A DNA stretch of 64,000 nucleotides from Bdellovibrio sp. ZAP7 (GTDB lineage: Bacteria; Bdellovibrionota; FAC87; UBA2466): positions 62,001-126,000 of the forward strand of contig CAMCTJ010000006.1 in the NCBI GenBank assembly GCA_945878405.1. Direction: 5' to 3'. Shown piece by piece: positions 8,989-18,322 of this stretch (positions within the stretch are counted from its first letter, which is position 1; each line of letters begins with the position of its first letter). The notes below the pieces were generated by a model. That model did not search any database, was not told the DNA's origin, and saw only the letters and a list, made by a program, of their open reading frames with translations. Both the position numbers and the translations under genes were made by a program.

Positions 8989-9323
8989 CAGGCCTAAAAA
9001 TTATTCCCGCTTTTTTTCTTCTCATGGTGCTTACTTATTTTGGTATCCAATTCGTAGAAGCAAACCGTGACGAAGTGATGGTCACGGTAGGGTCTTGGCA
9101 ATCTCGGCCACTAGCTTTAGGTTTTGTAGTGATTACCTCTTTTTTCTTAGGAATGGTTTTTTCTGCAGCTCTTTCCATAAGCGAAGTACTTCGTCTTCAT
9201 TTGAATAATCACCGCATGAAGAGAAAAATTGCCGAACTTCAGAACTTCTCGAATACCTCTAATTCTTCAAATCAACCTGCAACGGATATCCCTTCAGTTA
9301 AACCCTCAGGACGTTTCACTTGA
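8985..9323 (+). CDS. LapA-domain small membrane protein
   Basis: A 112-residue inner-membrane protein with two hydrophobic segments (residues about 5-24 and 44-66) joined by a short loop containing FVEANRDEVMVTV. That pattern, followed by a basic coiled tail (NHRMKRKIAELQ), is the LapA/DUF1049 domain; in enterobacteria LapA is linked to LPS assembly with LapB. The last 25 residues are Ser/Asn/Pro-rich and low complexity. It begins in an ATGA overlap with the HIT gene and ends in a TTGA overlap with the phosphatase gene, so the three are probably translated together. Confidence 0.85.
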   Translation: MTGLKIIPAFFLLMVLTYFGIQFVEANRDEVMVTVGSWQSRPLALGFVVITSFFLGMVFSAALSISEVLRLHLNNHRMKRKIAELQNFSNTSNSSNQPATDIPSVKPSGRFT

Positions 9324-10462
9324 ACATTGCTTTTGCAAATTTCCCCTCAACTTCAAAGGCCCAGCTCATTTTAGAGCGACTCGGTTGTTCTCTTTCCAAT
9401 CACGAAACAGCACACATCTTGTGCTATCAAATCAGTTCTTTAGATTGTCTGAAACAAGTGCAACACTCATCGCAGACTCTGATTTTTTTTGTATCCTCGG
9501 CCATTTCTCAGAAACCACACTTCCAGGGATTCGTTTCTGCACTTAATGAGGCTCCTTTTGTACTCCTATCTGATTCTTGGGAAGATCAGCTGGCATACAC
9601 CCTACCCTCCGTTTTGCTCCTTCTCAGTCTCAAAACCACGAACCAAAAACAACAAAACGAAATCGTAGCCCTTGCTAAACAGACCGATGATCTGTTGCAA
9701 CGATTTCAAATGGACTTAGAGCTCGCTACAAAAGTGCATCATCAGCTTCTTCCGCCTTCCGACCTTCAAATCCCTGGCGTTTCTGTTACAAGCAAATATT
9801 TGCCAGCCTCTGGACTTGGGGGGGATTATTTCGATGTCTTCGAACTCCAGGACAAAAAGCATCTCGCAGTGCTCGTAGCGGATTCCCAAACACATGGGAT
9901 GGCCTCAGCGCTACTGTCTACGCTTTTAAAAATTCGATTAGATGAACTAAAGGAAAGGGGTCCATTTGCACAGAACCTAATGAACCATCTGAATCGAGAG
10001 ATTTACCAAATCCATCAATCTAAATTGCCTGGACTCGATCTCTTCTTTGGTGTTCTCGACAGAAGCACCTTAACTCTTGAATATGCTTCAGCAGGTGCCT
10101 TGCGACCTCTTTTTTGGAAGTACCCACACTTTTCGGAACTCCCTTGCGATGAGAATCCTCCCCTCGGAATTCAGCCTAATCACGACTACACAACTAGTCT
10201 TACACAGCTGCGTCCCGGCGACTTATTATTCTTTCACACCAACGGTTTAGAAGCCATTTTTGAGGAAAAAGGGGATTCCTTTAGAAATGAATTAGCTGGT
10301 CTTTTTACTTCAGGCAAAAAAATGGACCCGCTGTTTTTTCAAACAGAGCTATTAGCTAAAATCGATAGATACCAAGAATCCAAATCAGAACTTCCGGATG
10401 ACATCACTCTGATTCAACTGATGATCGACAAAAAAGCACTCTACCTCACTCAATCCAAATAA
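9320..10462 (+). CDS. SpoIIE/RsbU-type PP2C serine phosphatase with degenerate N-terminal domain
   Basis: A 380-residue cytoplasmic protein with a TTG start overlapping the LapA stop. Residues about 1-120 alternate strands and helices like a response-regulator receiver but lack an obvious phospho-acceptor aspartate. A helix (QTDDLLQRFQMDLELATKVHHQLLPP) then leads into the PP2C-type SpoIIE domain. The metal-binding aspartates are visible in SGLGGDYFDVFE, VLVADSQTHGMASALL and LPDDITLIQL, so the enzyme is probably active. The family dephosphorylates anti-anti-sigma (STAS) proteins or other signalling partners; no partner gene is in the window. The 3' end overlaps the convergent alr gene by 13 bases. 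Confidence 0.88.
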   Translation: MNIAFANFPSTSKAQLILERLGCSLSNHETAHILCYQISSLDCLKQVQHSSQTLIFFVSSAISQKPHFQGFVSALNEAPFVLLSDSWEDQLAYTLPSVLLLLSLKTTNQKQQNEIVALAKQTDDLLQRFQMDLELATKVHHQLLPPSDLQIPGVSVTSKYLPASGLGGDYFDVFELQDKKHLAVLVADSQTHGMASALLSTLLKIRLDELKERGPFAQNLMNHLNREIYQIHQSKLPGLDLFFGVLDRSTLTLEYASAGALRPLFWKYPHFSELPCDENPPLGIQPNHDYTTSLTQLRPGDLLFFHTNGLEAIFEEKGDSFRNELAGLFTSGKKMDPLFFQTELLAKIDRYQESKSELPDDITLIQLMIDKKALYLTQSK

Positions 10463-11571
10463 ATTCTTGGAACACGTGAAGATATGCCACATAGTATTTC
10501 GTAGGGAATGGTCCCCGCCAATTGAGCAACTTCACTAGCTGAAATCTCAAGACGGCGATCCGAACCAATAAGTACCACTGAACTTCCATCTCTCACATCG
10601 AGACCCGTGGAATCCACGGCAATTAAGTCCATTGAAACCCTTCCACGAACCGCTACTTTCTTCCCGTTTAAAAGAACAAAGCCTTTGTTGGAGAGTGAAC
10701 GAGGATATCCATCAGCATAACCAATGGACACAATCGAAATCTTTTCATTCCGTTTTGCCCGGTAAGTTCTCCCGTAACCAACCGTGTCGCCGCGCTTTAG
10801 TGACTTACTTGCAACAACACGGGCCTTCCAAGTAAGAATCGGATTTAACTGTTCCGAGCCTTTCAGATTACTGTTAGGGGAGACACCATAAAGAGATAGT
10901 CCAGGTCTCACTGAAAGAGACGACCCTAATTTACCTCTCAGAATGGCAGAAGAATTAGCTAAGTGTATTTTGGCATCTGTATGAAGCAATTTTCTATCTT
11001 GCAGATCTCGATAAACTGCCTCAAACAATCTTAACTGTTCATCGGTAAACGAAGAGGTGCTCTTATCACTTTCGGCAAAATGCGTGGCAAGCCCAGAAAG
11101 CTTGATATTCATCCGGGTCAGAAGCTGGATAGCCTCAGGAAGTTCACAGGGAAGAATTCCTAACCGATGCATTCCGGTATCAATTTTGAGATGAATATCG
11201 GGAAGGGTCTTTCTTAATTGCAGACTTTTCAAATGATTGAGGGAATGAATAACAGGAATTAACCGATACTTTACGAAAGCCTCTGCTTGATGGGGCCAGT
11301 ATCCCGAAAGAACAATAATTGAAATGGCATACGGAATTTTCTTTCTTAGCTCAATAGCTTCCTCCAACGTTGCGACAGCTAATGTGTGACAACTTCCGCG
11401 AGAAACTAATGCTTTAGACACTGGAATCATTCCATGGCCATAGGCGTCTGCTTTTACAATCGGGATAATTTCCTTTTTAGAAATGGTTCGCAGAGTAACG
11501 AGGTTTTTTATTAAACTAGAAAGACTCACCTCGGCTACCGTGCGATACGGAAATTGATAGAGAGTGCCCAT
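10450..11571 (-). CDS. alr: Alanine racemase
   Basis: PLP-dependent racemase making D-alanine for peptidoglycan. The PLP lysine is K40 in PIVKADAYGHG. HLKIDTGMHRLG, ATHFAESD, SLYGVSP and the catalytic-tyrosine region SIGYADGYPR are all present, as is the VSMDLIAVD strand. At 373 residues it has full length. I start at ATG 11571; a TTG at 11586 in frame would add 5 residues. It is divergent from rnpB, with about 100 bases between them. Confidence 0.96.
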   Translation of the reverse strand: MGTLYQFPYRTVAEVSLSSLIKNLVTLRTISKKEIIPIVKADAYGHGMIPVSKALVSRGSCHTLAVATLEEAIELRKKIPYAISIIVLSGYWPHQAEAFVKYRLIPVIHSLNHLKSLQLRKTLPDIHLKIDTGMHRLGILPCELPEAIQLLTRMNIKLSGLATHFAESDKSTSSFTDEQLRLFEAVYRDLQDRKLLHTDAKIHLANSSAILRGKLGSSLSVRPGLSLYGVSPNSNLKGSEQLNPILTWKARVVASKSLKRGDTVGYGRTYRAKRNEKISIVSIGYADGYPRSLSNKGFVLLNGKKVAVRGRVSMDLIAVDSTGLDVRDGSSVVLIGSDRRLEISASEVAQLAGTIPYEILCGISSRVPRIYLD

Positions 11572-11656
11572 GCCCGATTTTCCCAAGCTTCAGTGAACTC
11601 GTCCAGGTGTTTTCTCGAATCACTAATTCCTGTGGAAAGCCACCGGAACTTCGTCT

Positions 11657-11662
11657 ATAAAT
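11657..11662 (+). promoter_or_regulatory. Candidate -10 element of rnpB
   Basis: TATAAA lies 9 bases before the predicted 5' end of RNase P RNA, the right spacing for a sigma-70 -10 box. No clear -35 hexamer is visible. Confidence 0.4.
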
Positions 11663-11670
11663 CCCCCCTG

Positions 11671-12073
11671 GGAAGGTTCGAAGGGACAATCGCTGTTGGC
11701 TTAGGCCAGTAGAGGAAAGTCCGGACACCAAAGAGCACCGTAGCGGGTAACGCCCGTCCAGCGAAAGCTGCGGACCAGCGCAACAGAAAGGAAGTACAGA
11801 GCTTTGACTTTTAAGTCGGGACTCATCGAGTTGGCAACTCGATAAGGAAGAGGTTTCCTCAAGCTGCTGTAGTGAAATCAGGCAAGCTCTACGGGGTGCA
11901 AGGTCAAATCGTGAAGTGAGCGACCTATCTTTCATTGGATAGTTTGCCCCAAGTGACTCGCTTGGAAACTTCCAGGTAGACTGCTAGATCCCCAAGGCAA
12001 CTTGGGGACCAGAGGAATGATTGTCAAAGAGCTCGTCTCTTTTACAGAATCCGGCTTACTTTCTGACCTTCCC
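11671..12073 (+). ncRNA. rnpB: RNase P RNA (class A)
   Basis: Catalytic RNA of RNase P, which cuts 5' leaders from tRNA precursors. The universally conserved block GAGGAAAGTCCGGAC lies at about 11708-11722, followed by the CAACAGAAAG segment near 11780 and the 3' ACAGAATCCGGCTTAC block near 12044. The proposed ends pair: GGGAAGGT at 11671-11678 with ACCTTCCC at 12066-12073, forming helix P1. The length of about 403 nt fits bacterial class A. Ends are set from the P1 pairing, so they may be off by a few bases. A T-rich stretch (TTATTATTTTC) follows, with no strong separate hairpin. Confidence 0.95.
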
Positions 12074-12096
12074 TTATTATTTTCTAGGAGGCTAAC

Positions 12097-12339
12097 GTGA
12101 GATCTGTTTGGTGGGCTATTTCAGGGGCTATTATTATCGTAACCGTCATTACATGGACGGGACCCACCTTGATCTCCTGGTGGTTTACCCCTCCCGTAGA
12201 CACCCTATTTAATTGCAAAGGCCCCATTGAATGGTCGCTGAAAAGATTTCAGTGGGCACAACTTGCCGGCTTATTGCTCGGCGCAGTTCTCGGACTCACC
12301 GCAAGCTTTGCTTTTAAAAAAACGGACCGTCTTAGTTAA
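12097..12339 (+). CDS. Small membrane protein with two hydrophobic segments
   Basis: An 80-residue protein with an excellent ribosome-binding sequence (AGGAGG at 12086-12091, five bases before the GTG start). It has two hydrophobic stretches (about residues 5-28 and 53-74) separated by PPVDTLFNCKGPIEWSLKRFQW. It ends in charged KKTDRLS. No family recognised. It follows rnpB by 23 bases and could share its transcript. Its last codons overlap the end of the convergent gene by 8 bases. Confidence 0.7.
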   Translation: MRSVWWAISGAIIIVTVITWTGPTLISWWFTPPVDTLFNCKGPIEWSLKRFQWAQLAGLLLGAVLGLTASFAFKKTDRLS

Positions 12340-13048
12340 GCTCGGTCGAACGAACTTCTGCACTATCTCCTCGAAACTCGTGGAGGTGTTTTATTCGAAC
12401 TTCTTTCATAACCGTTTTAACGGTTAGACCAGTTTCCATTGCGAGACTCGCAACAGGATTTCCTTTTGTTCCTAAATTCACTGCGCTGACTTGTTCGACA
12501 TTTAAATTAACGTTATAGCCCCAAAGTACTTCGACGTTTTGAGGAAGAACAGTTGCGCTCTCAATATAAGCCCCCTGTCCATTGAACTGGCCGCCGAATC
12601 GGTGGGCTAGCGTATAGGTAACGTCGTAAACAGTAACACCATAGAGGTTGACCCCATAATGGCGAAAAGAACGAAACTGCAATGATGAAAAGTTTTCTAA
12701 ATCCTCAGCTCTTACTCCAGAGGGTAAAGCGTTGGCGTAAGCAGATCTCACATTTACTACGGGGCGACCGTTCTCAACCACAGTCCACATTTTTTTACCC
12801 AGATTGACCACTTTATCGAGAACTACTGATGTCAAATCGAGTTCCTCAAGCGAACTGCCGGAGTTTTCGTTTTTGGGATTTGATTCTGCTCTTCGCCACA
12901 TCAAGGTATGAGCTTTTTCTTTTACATGGGATGCAGTTTCAATTTCTTCCAATCGATGAGAAATTCCTTCGTCGTCGCGGAACAATTCAATTTCCGCTGC
13001 ACCACAAACTGCGTGAAGAACAACTAGACCAAATAACCACTTTTTCAT
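12332..13048 (-). CDS. Exported protein of unknown function
   Basis: A 238-residue protein with a signal peptide (KKWLFGLVVLHAVCGAAE). The mature part has an acidic N-terminal region and then a strand-rich C-terminal half (GVNLYGVTVYDVTYTLAHRFGGQF, VEVLWGYNVNLNVEQV), which could fold as a beta-sandwich or be surface-exposed. It has no motif I recognise. It lies alone between two short gaps and is convergent with the small membrane protein downstream of rnpB. Confidence 0.75.
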   Translation of the reverse strand: MKKWLFGLVVLHAVCGAAEIELFRDDEGISHRLEEIETASHVKEKAHTLMWRRAESNPKNENSGSSLEELDLTSVVLDKVVNLGKKMWTVVENGRPVVNVRSAYANALPSGVRAEDLENFSSLQFRSFRHYGVNLYGVTVYDVTYTLAHRFGGQFNGQGAYIESATVLPQNVEVLWGYNVNLNVEQVSAVNLGTKGNPVASLAMETGLTVKTVMKEVRIKHLHEFRGDSAEVRSTELN

Positions 13049-13111
13049 GAGCTCCCCTTAGTACAGGTTGACGATTTGTTGGGAACGTCTTAGCGCGAAG
13101 CGTTACGCCTG

Positions 13112-13507
13112 TCAATCTTCCCAGATCTGTTTGGGAGAGCCTAAGAAAGCTTGTTTAATCTTACAGTCTAAGAACCTGGTACTATTATCTTTTTCTGGCT
13201 GGATCCATTTATAACCCTGAAGAGAAACCTCATTGACCTCTTCACTTTTAAAAACACAATACACCCAACTTTCTTGATCTTTAGCTATTCCGGAACCAAT
13301 TCCGGCAAGCGAATGCTCTTTGTCCTCAAGTCCTAACCCCTGCTTCACCAGTCCTAAAGCCCCTTCCCAGCTCTCACCGCCAGAAAGCTCCTTGAAGGGA
13401 AGCACCGGCTCCTGTTGCCGGATATCCAGTAACCATTTTCCTGAACATGATATGACAACTAAAAAAACTCCTACTTTTGGAAATTTTCGATTTTCTCTAC
13501 CTGACAA
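13112..13507 (-). CDS. Nudix-fold-like protein lacking the catalytic box
   Basis: A 131-residue cytoplasmic protein overlapping the 3' end of the upstream Nudix gene by 11 bases. GVFLVVISCSGKWLLDIRQ and ELSGGESWEGALGLVKQGLGLED align by eye with the strand and Nudix-box region of a hydrolase (LPGGxxExGExxxxAxxREVxEExGL). The REVxEE catalytic acids are missing. A WIQP tail region also fits the Nudix WF-type C-terminal strand. It is probably a non-catalytic paralogue or a diverged fold; the alignment is by eye only. Confidence 0.6.
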   Translation of the reverse strand: MSGRENRKFPKVGVFLVVISCSGKWLLDIRQQEPVLPFKELSGGESWEGALGLVKQGLGLEDKEHSLAGIGSGIAKDQESWVYCVFKSEEVNEVSLQGYKWIQPEKDNSTRFLDCKIKQAFLGSPKQIWED

Positions 13508-13949
13508 ACGGCACCCCTTGGAAGTTTAGGGCATCTTGGATACGAATGGGATGTGAGCGAAGCATAGGAGTTGGAAGATCTTCCAGTCCAAACCATCCCC
13601 AAGCATCCACCTCATGATTGGGACACACTTCACCTTGAAACTCCGTAACTAAAAAAGTAGCAACCACGAACTGTCCATGAAACTCACCGTAATAGGGATT
13701 GGGTGTAACAGTTAAATCGGGATCTGAATAAACCCCCAGAAGACAAGATTTCACAACAAGTAATCCAGTTTCCTCAGATACTTCCCGAATCATCGCCAGC
13801 GACCATGGTTCCCCCAATTCAACGTGTCCTCCCGGCAAACACCATTTGCCTCCTTCTCTAATGGCAGCGGACCGTCGAGTGAGTAATATTTTTCCCTCTT
13901 TCAGTATTGCCGCATTGGCCGCAGGGACAGGAATAATCGGAACGCTCAT
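13497..13949 (-). CDS. Nudix hydrolase
   Basis: A 150-residue Nudix pyrophosphohydrolase. The box reads GGHVELGEPWSLAMIREVSEETGL, with all catalytic glutamates (REVSEE) and the GHVELGE lead. NAAILKEGKILLTRRS is the first strand, and WFGLEDLPTP the usual C-terminal strand. The ADP-ribose or NTP class cannot be decided. It is divergent from tgt, with about 70 bases between. It overlaps the downstream Nudix-like gene by 11 bases, so the pair is probably co-transcribed. Confidence 0.93.
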   Translation of the reverse strand: MSVPIIPVPAANAAILKEGKILLTRRSAAIREGGKWCLPGGHVELGEPWSLAMIREVSEETGLLVVKSCLLGVYSDPDLTVTPNPYYGEFHGQFVVATFLVTEFQGEVCPNHEVDAWGWFGLEDLPTPMLRSHPIRIQDALNFQGVPFVR

Positions 13950-14019
13950 TTCCTCATTTTAGCACAGACTAAAGCCGAGTTTTGCCATTCCCGGTATTTT
14001 CCACTAAGCATTCACAACC

Positions 14020-15174
14020 ATGTCCTTCGAAGTTTTGAAATCAGATGGCTTTGCCCGTTATGGGAAATTAACCCTTGCTCACGGCACCGTTGAAACACCC
14101 GTTTTCATGCCGGTAGGAACTTACGGAGTTGTAAAAACTCAAACACCAAATGAACTAAAGGCGCTTGGAACTCAAATCCTTCTTGGTAACACCTATCATC
14201 TTTATCTTCGGCCAGGATTAGAACTTTTGAAACAGTTTGGCGGACTCCACTCTTTTATGAATTGGGACGGTCCCATTCTAACCGATAGTGGCGGTTTCCA
14301 GGTTTTTAGTTTAGGCCCTCTTCGAAAAATGACTGAAGAAGGGGTCTTGTTTCGCTCACCCCTTAATGGTGACGAAATCTTCCTTTCTCCAGAGCTATCC
14401 GCAGAAATCCAACAAGTCATAGGTTCTGACATTGCGATGGTGCTAGATGAATGTATTTCGCTTCCTGCAAAAGCCCAAGACGTTGAAAATGCCGTTAGGC
14501 GAAGCGCCCGGTGGGCAGAGCGTTTTTTCAAAGTGCCCACCAAAGTCGGACAAAAGCGTTATGCCATTCTTCAAGGAGGCACCTCTCTTCCTTTTAGGGA
14601 GTTGTCTTTGGAACTAACCCGTGATTTTCCCATGGATGGCCTAGCGATTGGAGGGCTGAGTGTTGGGGAGCCTCACCATGAAATGATTCATGTTCTTCAG
14701 GGCTTAGCGCCTCTTCTTCCTGTTCACCTTCCGCATTATTTGATGGGCGTTGGGACCCCTCGCGACATCTTGGAAGCCATAAGATGTGGCGTGGACCAGT
14801 TCGACTGTGTTCTTCCCACCCGAAACGCTCGAAACGGTGGATTTTTTACTCCCCAGGGCCTCTTAAACATTCGAAACTCTGAGCACAAACTCGATCCCAA
14901 ACCCATCGATGAAACCTGTGGCTGCGAATGCTGTCAGAACTATTCTAGGGCTTATTTACGTCATCTTTTTCAAGTGAAAGAAATACTTGGATGCCGCCTT
15001 GCAACCACACATAATCTTTACTATTATCACAGCTTCTTAAAAGAGATCCGGGACTCAATTAAGGCCGGCAATTTTGCAGCTTTTTACGAAATAAAAAAAG
15101 CAGAGTTGACCCAAGCCTACCCGGACAAATGGGAACGTTCTCAAATTGAGAACACTGATAAGGAGTCAAAATGA
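14020..15174 (+). CDS. tgt: Queuine tRNA-ribosyltransferase
   Basis: Exchanges guanine-34 for preQ1 in the anticodons of Asp, Asn, His and Tyr tRNAs. FMPVGTYGVVKTQTP, LLGNTYHLYLRPG and ILTDSGGFQVFSL (with the catalytic Asp) are diagnostic, and the zinc site CGCECC with a following H is near residue 307. Length 384 is standard. It begins the conserved tgt-yajC-secD-secF set; its stop overlaps yajC by 4 bases (ATGA). queC, for preQ0 synthesis, is at 50370 in this window. Confidence 0.97.
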   Translation: MSFEVLKSDGFARYGKLTLAHGTVETPVFMPVGTYGVVKTQTPNELKALGTQILLGNTYHLYLRPGLELLKQFGGLHSFMNWDGPILTDSGGFQVFSLGPLRKMTEEGVLFRSPLNGDEIFLSPELSAEIQQVIGSDIAMVLDECISLPAKAQDVENAVRRSARWAERFFKVPTKVGQKRYAILQGGTSLPFRELSLELTRDFPMDGLAIGGLSVGEPHHEMIHVLQGLAPLLPVHLPHYLMGVGTPRDILEAIRCGVDQFDCVLPTRNARNGGFFTPQGLLNIRNSEHKLDPKPIDETCGCECCQNYSRAYLRHLFQVKEILGCRLATTHNLYYYHSFLKEIRDSIKAGNFAAFYEIKKAELTQAYPDKWERSQIENTDKESK

Positions 15175-15548
15175 AGTGGGTAGTTAGCTTAATGGTAAGT
15201 TTAATAAGTTCTTTAGCTTTAGCAGATGCTCCTGCAGCTGCTCCACGGGACGGGGTTACACCTTTTATTCCCCTGTTGATGATTTTCGGAGTCTTTTACT
15301 TCCTTATCTTGCGGCCACAACAAAAAAAGCAAAAGGAACAACTCAAATTTATTTCTGAGCTTAAAAGAGGCGATATGGTGATCACACAAGCTGGGATCAT
15401 CGGAACCGTTAAAACAGTCAATGATAAGTTTGTGACTTTGGAAGTGGACGACAATGTTCATTTGAAAATTTTAAAAAGTCAGATTGCTGAAAGTGCGACA
15501 ACTTTGAAAGAAAGCAAAACAGCCACTACAAAAGAAGTTACTGCTTAA
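15171..15548 (+). CDS. yajC: Sec translocon accessory protein YajC
   Basis: Single-span inner-membrane partner of SecDF. It begins with a short hydrophobic signal-like segment (VVSLMVSLISSLALA) and has the YajC helix PLLMIFGVFYFLILRPQQKKQKE, followed by ELKRGDMVITQAGIIGTV. At 125 residues it is typical. It is translationally coupled to tgt and precedes secD by 40 bases. Confidence 0.95.
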   Translation: MKWVVSLMVSLISSLALADAPAAAPRDGVTPFIPLLMIFGVFYFLILRPQQKKQKEQLKFISELKRGDMVITQAGIIGTVKTVNDKFVTLEVDDNVHLKILKSQIAESATTLKESKTATTKEVTA

Positions 15549-15588
15549 GTAGCTAGTAGCGGCGTCATTAACACCAGGAGAAGGCAGC

Positions 15589-17349
15589 ATGAAGGGACTA
15601 CGTCCGCGCATCGTCGTTGTTTTAGGAACTCTGCTATTTGCAGTCTACTTACTTATCCCTACTTGGATTCGTTTCAGCACAGGAAAAAGCATTCCAAAAA
15701 TAGTCCGCCCTGAGGATCCTTGGGTTTACAACTACCTTCCCTCAGAGACTTTAAAATTAGGTCTCGATCTTAAAGGGGGCCTTCACTTGGTTCTAGGAAT
15801 TGATTTCGACGAAGTCCACCGCGATTCTGCAACGAAATTAAAAAACGACATCAAAAATATGTTGGAGAGCGAAAAGGTAACGGGCCTTACTTTAGATACC
15901 ACTTCCAACCATCGAATCATTGCTAAATTCGCGAATGAGGACACATGGAAAAAGGCTGATAAGCTGATTGGCGAGCGCTTTGGAAGAATTATTGATTTTG
16001 AAGGGCAAAAAGGAAATGAAGCCACAGTTAAAATGAGTCTTTCTTATGAAGCAGAAGTAAACAACCGCGCCATTGAACAATCACTAGAAACTCTTCGCAA
16101 TCGTATTGACGAGTTTGGCATCGCTGAACCCATTATTACTCGACAAGGCGACGATAAAATCATGGTTCAATTCCCCGGCATCCAAGAGCCTGGACGTTTA
16201 AAAGATATTATTTCACGTACGGCAAAACTTTCTTTCCAAGTCGTCCGGACAGGACCTGAAGTTTCGGACTCGGAAGTTAAAGAACAGCAACTACAGAAAT
16301 GGATTGATGACTTTAAGACAGAAAAGAAAATTGTCACGGATGAAACCAAGCCCATTACTCAACACTTAAAAGAATTGAATCAATGGGTCAGTGGCAAAGT
16401 TCCTGCAGGGACCGAAATCCTTTTTCAAAGACGAGTAAACATCAACACTCGTCAAACTGAATACGTTCCTTACCTTTTGGAGAAAGATGCACTGGTTACT
16501 GGTGAGGACCTGCAAGACGCTCGCTATAGCTATGATTCACAGACAAACCTTCCAGAAGTAAATTTTCAGTTAACACCGATTGGGGCTACCAAGTTTGAGA
16601 AAGCAACGGGAGCCAATGTTGGTAAGTTTATGGCCATTATCTTGGACAATAATGTTCATTCAGCTCCTCGAATAAGAGAAAAAATCGGCGGAGGAAGTGC
16701 CCGGATTGAGATGGGTTCCTCTGGAAGAGGTGCCGATGACATTCTAAAGGAAGCAAAAGATACTTCCCTTGTTCTTCGCTCTGGCGCCCTCCCAGCAAGA
16801 TTACAGTTCTTAGAAGAACGCGTCGTAGGTCCTTCATTGGGAGCTGATGCAATACGAGCTGGAAGTATTTCCTTGTTAGTTGGTCTTTTAGCTGTCTTTG
16901 TATTTATGCTTGTTTACTATAAAACCTCTGGTCTGTTTGCGACTGTATCTTTGTTACTGAACGGCATTTTCATATTGTCGGTCATGGCTGCCTTTGAAGC
17001 GACCTTGACTCTCCCAGGTCTTGCCGGGATTACTTTAACTCTCGGGATGGCAGTGGATGCTAATGTTCTGATTTTTGAACATATGCGAGAAGAACTCCTC
17101 AATGGCAAAACCCTCTCTTTTGCAATCTCCGAGGGCTACAAAAGAGCCTTTGGGGCCATCCTCGATGCGAACCTAACCACTATTATTGCAGGCTTGGTAT
17201 TACTCAATTTCGGTTACGGTCCTATTCGGGGTTTCGCGGTAACTTTGCTGATTGGCTTAATGGCTTCTATGTACACGGCAGTATTCGTAACGCGTGTGAT
17301 GTACGACTATTTTATTGTGTCTAAAAACAAACAATCAGTTGGACTTTAA
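15589..17349 (+). CDS. secD: Protein translocase subunit SecD
   Basis: Inner-membrane SecDF subunit that uses the proton gradient to pull secreted proteins into the periplasm. It has an N-terminal span, the LKLGLDLKGGLHLVLGID motif near residue 60, a large periplasmic domain, and a five-span C-terminal half beginning VGPSLGADAI with GMAVDANVLIFEHMREE. At 586 residues it is slightly shorter than E. coli SecD (615). GGAGAAGG precedes the ATG. secF follows after 20 bases. Confidence 0.97.
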   Translation: MKGLRPRIVVVLGTLLFAVYLLIPTWIRFSTGKSIPKIVRPEDPWVYNYLPSETLKLGLDLKGGLHLVLGIDFDEVHRDSATKLKNDIKNMLESEKVTGLTLDTTSNHRIIAKFANEDTWKKADKLIGERFGRIIDFEGQKGNEATVKMSLSYEAEVNNRAIEQSLETLRNRIDEFGIAEPIITRQGDDKIMVQFPGIQEPGRLKDIISRTAKLSFQVVRTGPEVSDSEVKEQQLQKWIDDFKTEKKIVTDETKPITQHLKELNQWVSGKVPAGTEILFQRRVNINTRQTEYVPYLLEKDALVTGEDLQDARYSYDSQTNLPEVNFQLTPIGATKFEKATGANVGKFMAIILDNNVHSAPRIREKIGGGSARIEMGSSGRGADDILKEAKDTSLVLRSGALPARLQFLEERVVGPSLGADAIRAGSISLLVGLLAVFVFMLVYYKTSGLFATVSLLLNGIFILSVMAAFEATLTLPGLAGITLTLGMAVDANVLIFEHMREELLNGKTLSFAISEGYKRAFGAILDANLTTIIAGLVLLNFGYGPIRGFAVTLLIGLMASMYTAVFVTRVMYDYFIVSKNKQSVGL

Positions 17350-17369
17350 AAAAGTTAGGAATTTACAAT

Positions 17370-18320
17370 ATGAAATTTTTCACTCTCATTCCAGCAAATA
17401 CGAAAATCGACTTTATCGGAAAGTTTAAATACTTTTTCGCTCTCTCTGTGGTCACTTTTGTTCTCGTCATCTGGAAGGTAAGCCAGGGAGGACTTAATTT
17501 CGGAGTTGATTTTACGGGGGGAACCGTCATTCAGGCTCGATTCAACAAAGGGCAAAATGCCGAGACCGTGAGAAATATTATTTCTGATCTTGGCGAAGCA
17601 GAAGCATCCGTCGTAGCCCTAGGAACCGAGAACACTGATTATTTGATTACCTCCAGAAGCCATACCGAAAACACTGATAATACAAAAACACCCCTGAATC
17701 AGAAACTCACTGAAAAATTAGGATCAGATGTTCAGATCTTAAGCGTAGATGTAGTTGGGCCAAAAGTAGGGGCAGACCTAAAAAAGGCTGCGATTCTTTC
17801 ATTGGTATACTCGATTCTTCTGATCGCGGCTTACATATGGCTGCGCTTTGATTTTCGTTTTGCTCCGGGCGCCACAATTGCGATGGTACACGATCTGATT
17901 ATGGCAACAGGCTTTTATCTACTAACTGGAAGAGAGTTCACTATCACTGCGATTGCCGCTTTGCTTACGATTGCTGGTTACAGCGTAAATGACACGATTG
18001 TTATTTACGATCGGGTTCGTGAAATGAATAAGCTCGGTGGCGGTGCACTGCCTCTAGCAGAAACAATCAATAAAGCCATTAACTTGACTTTATCACGTAC
18101 GATTTTGACTGCCGCTCTTACTCTGATTTCAGTTATTCCCATTGCGATTTTTTGTACGGGCGAACTTCAAAGCTTCGCCTTGGCAATGTGTTTTGGAATT
18201 TTTGTCGGTATCTATTCAACGATCTATATTGCTTCACCTTTCACAATTTATGTAGCAAAGTTCATGGAGAATAAGGAGCAATCGCGGACTACTTCTAAAC
18301 CTGCGAAGGCCAAAGCATAA
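17370..18320 (+). CDS. secF: Protein translocase subunit SecF
   Basis: Partner of SecD. The sequence opens with a span and [16 protein letters not shown], followed by [13 protein letters not shown] and [18 protein letters not shown], the SecF signature in the fourth span. Length 316 is standard. The 3' end is 2 bases from the asnS start, so asparaginyl-tRNA synthetase is probably in the same operon. Confidence 0.97.
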   Translation: MKFFTLIPANTKIDFIGKFKYFFALSVVTFVLVIWKVSQGGLNFGVDFTGGTVIQARFNKGQNAETVRNIISDLGEAEASVVALGTENTDYLITSRSHTENTDNTKTPLNQKLTEKLGSDVQILSVDVVGPKVGADLKKAAILSLVYSILLIAAYIWLRFDFRFAPGATIAMVHDLIMATGFYLLTGREFTITAIAALLTIAGYSVNDTIVIYDRVREMNKLGGGALPLAETINKAINLTLSRTILTAALTLISVIPIAIFCTGELQSFALAMCFGIFVGIYSTIYIASPFTIYVAKFMENKEQSRTTSKPAKAKA

Positions 18321-18322
18321 GT

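Noticed and set aside
11516-11935. Minus-strand open frame of 139 codons over rnpB
   Set aside because: It covers the conserved RNase P RNA and part of alr; no protein signature is visible.
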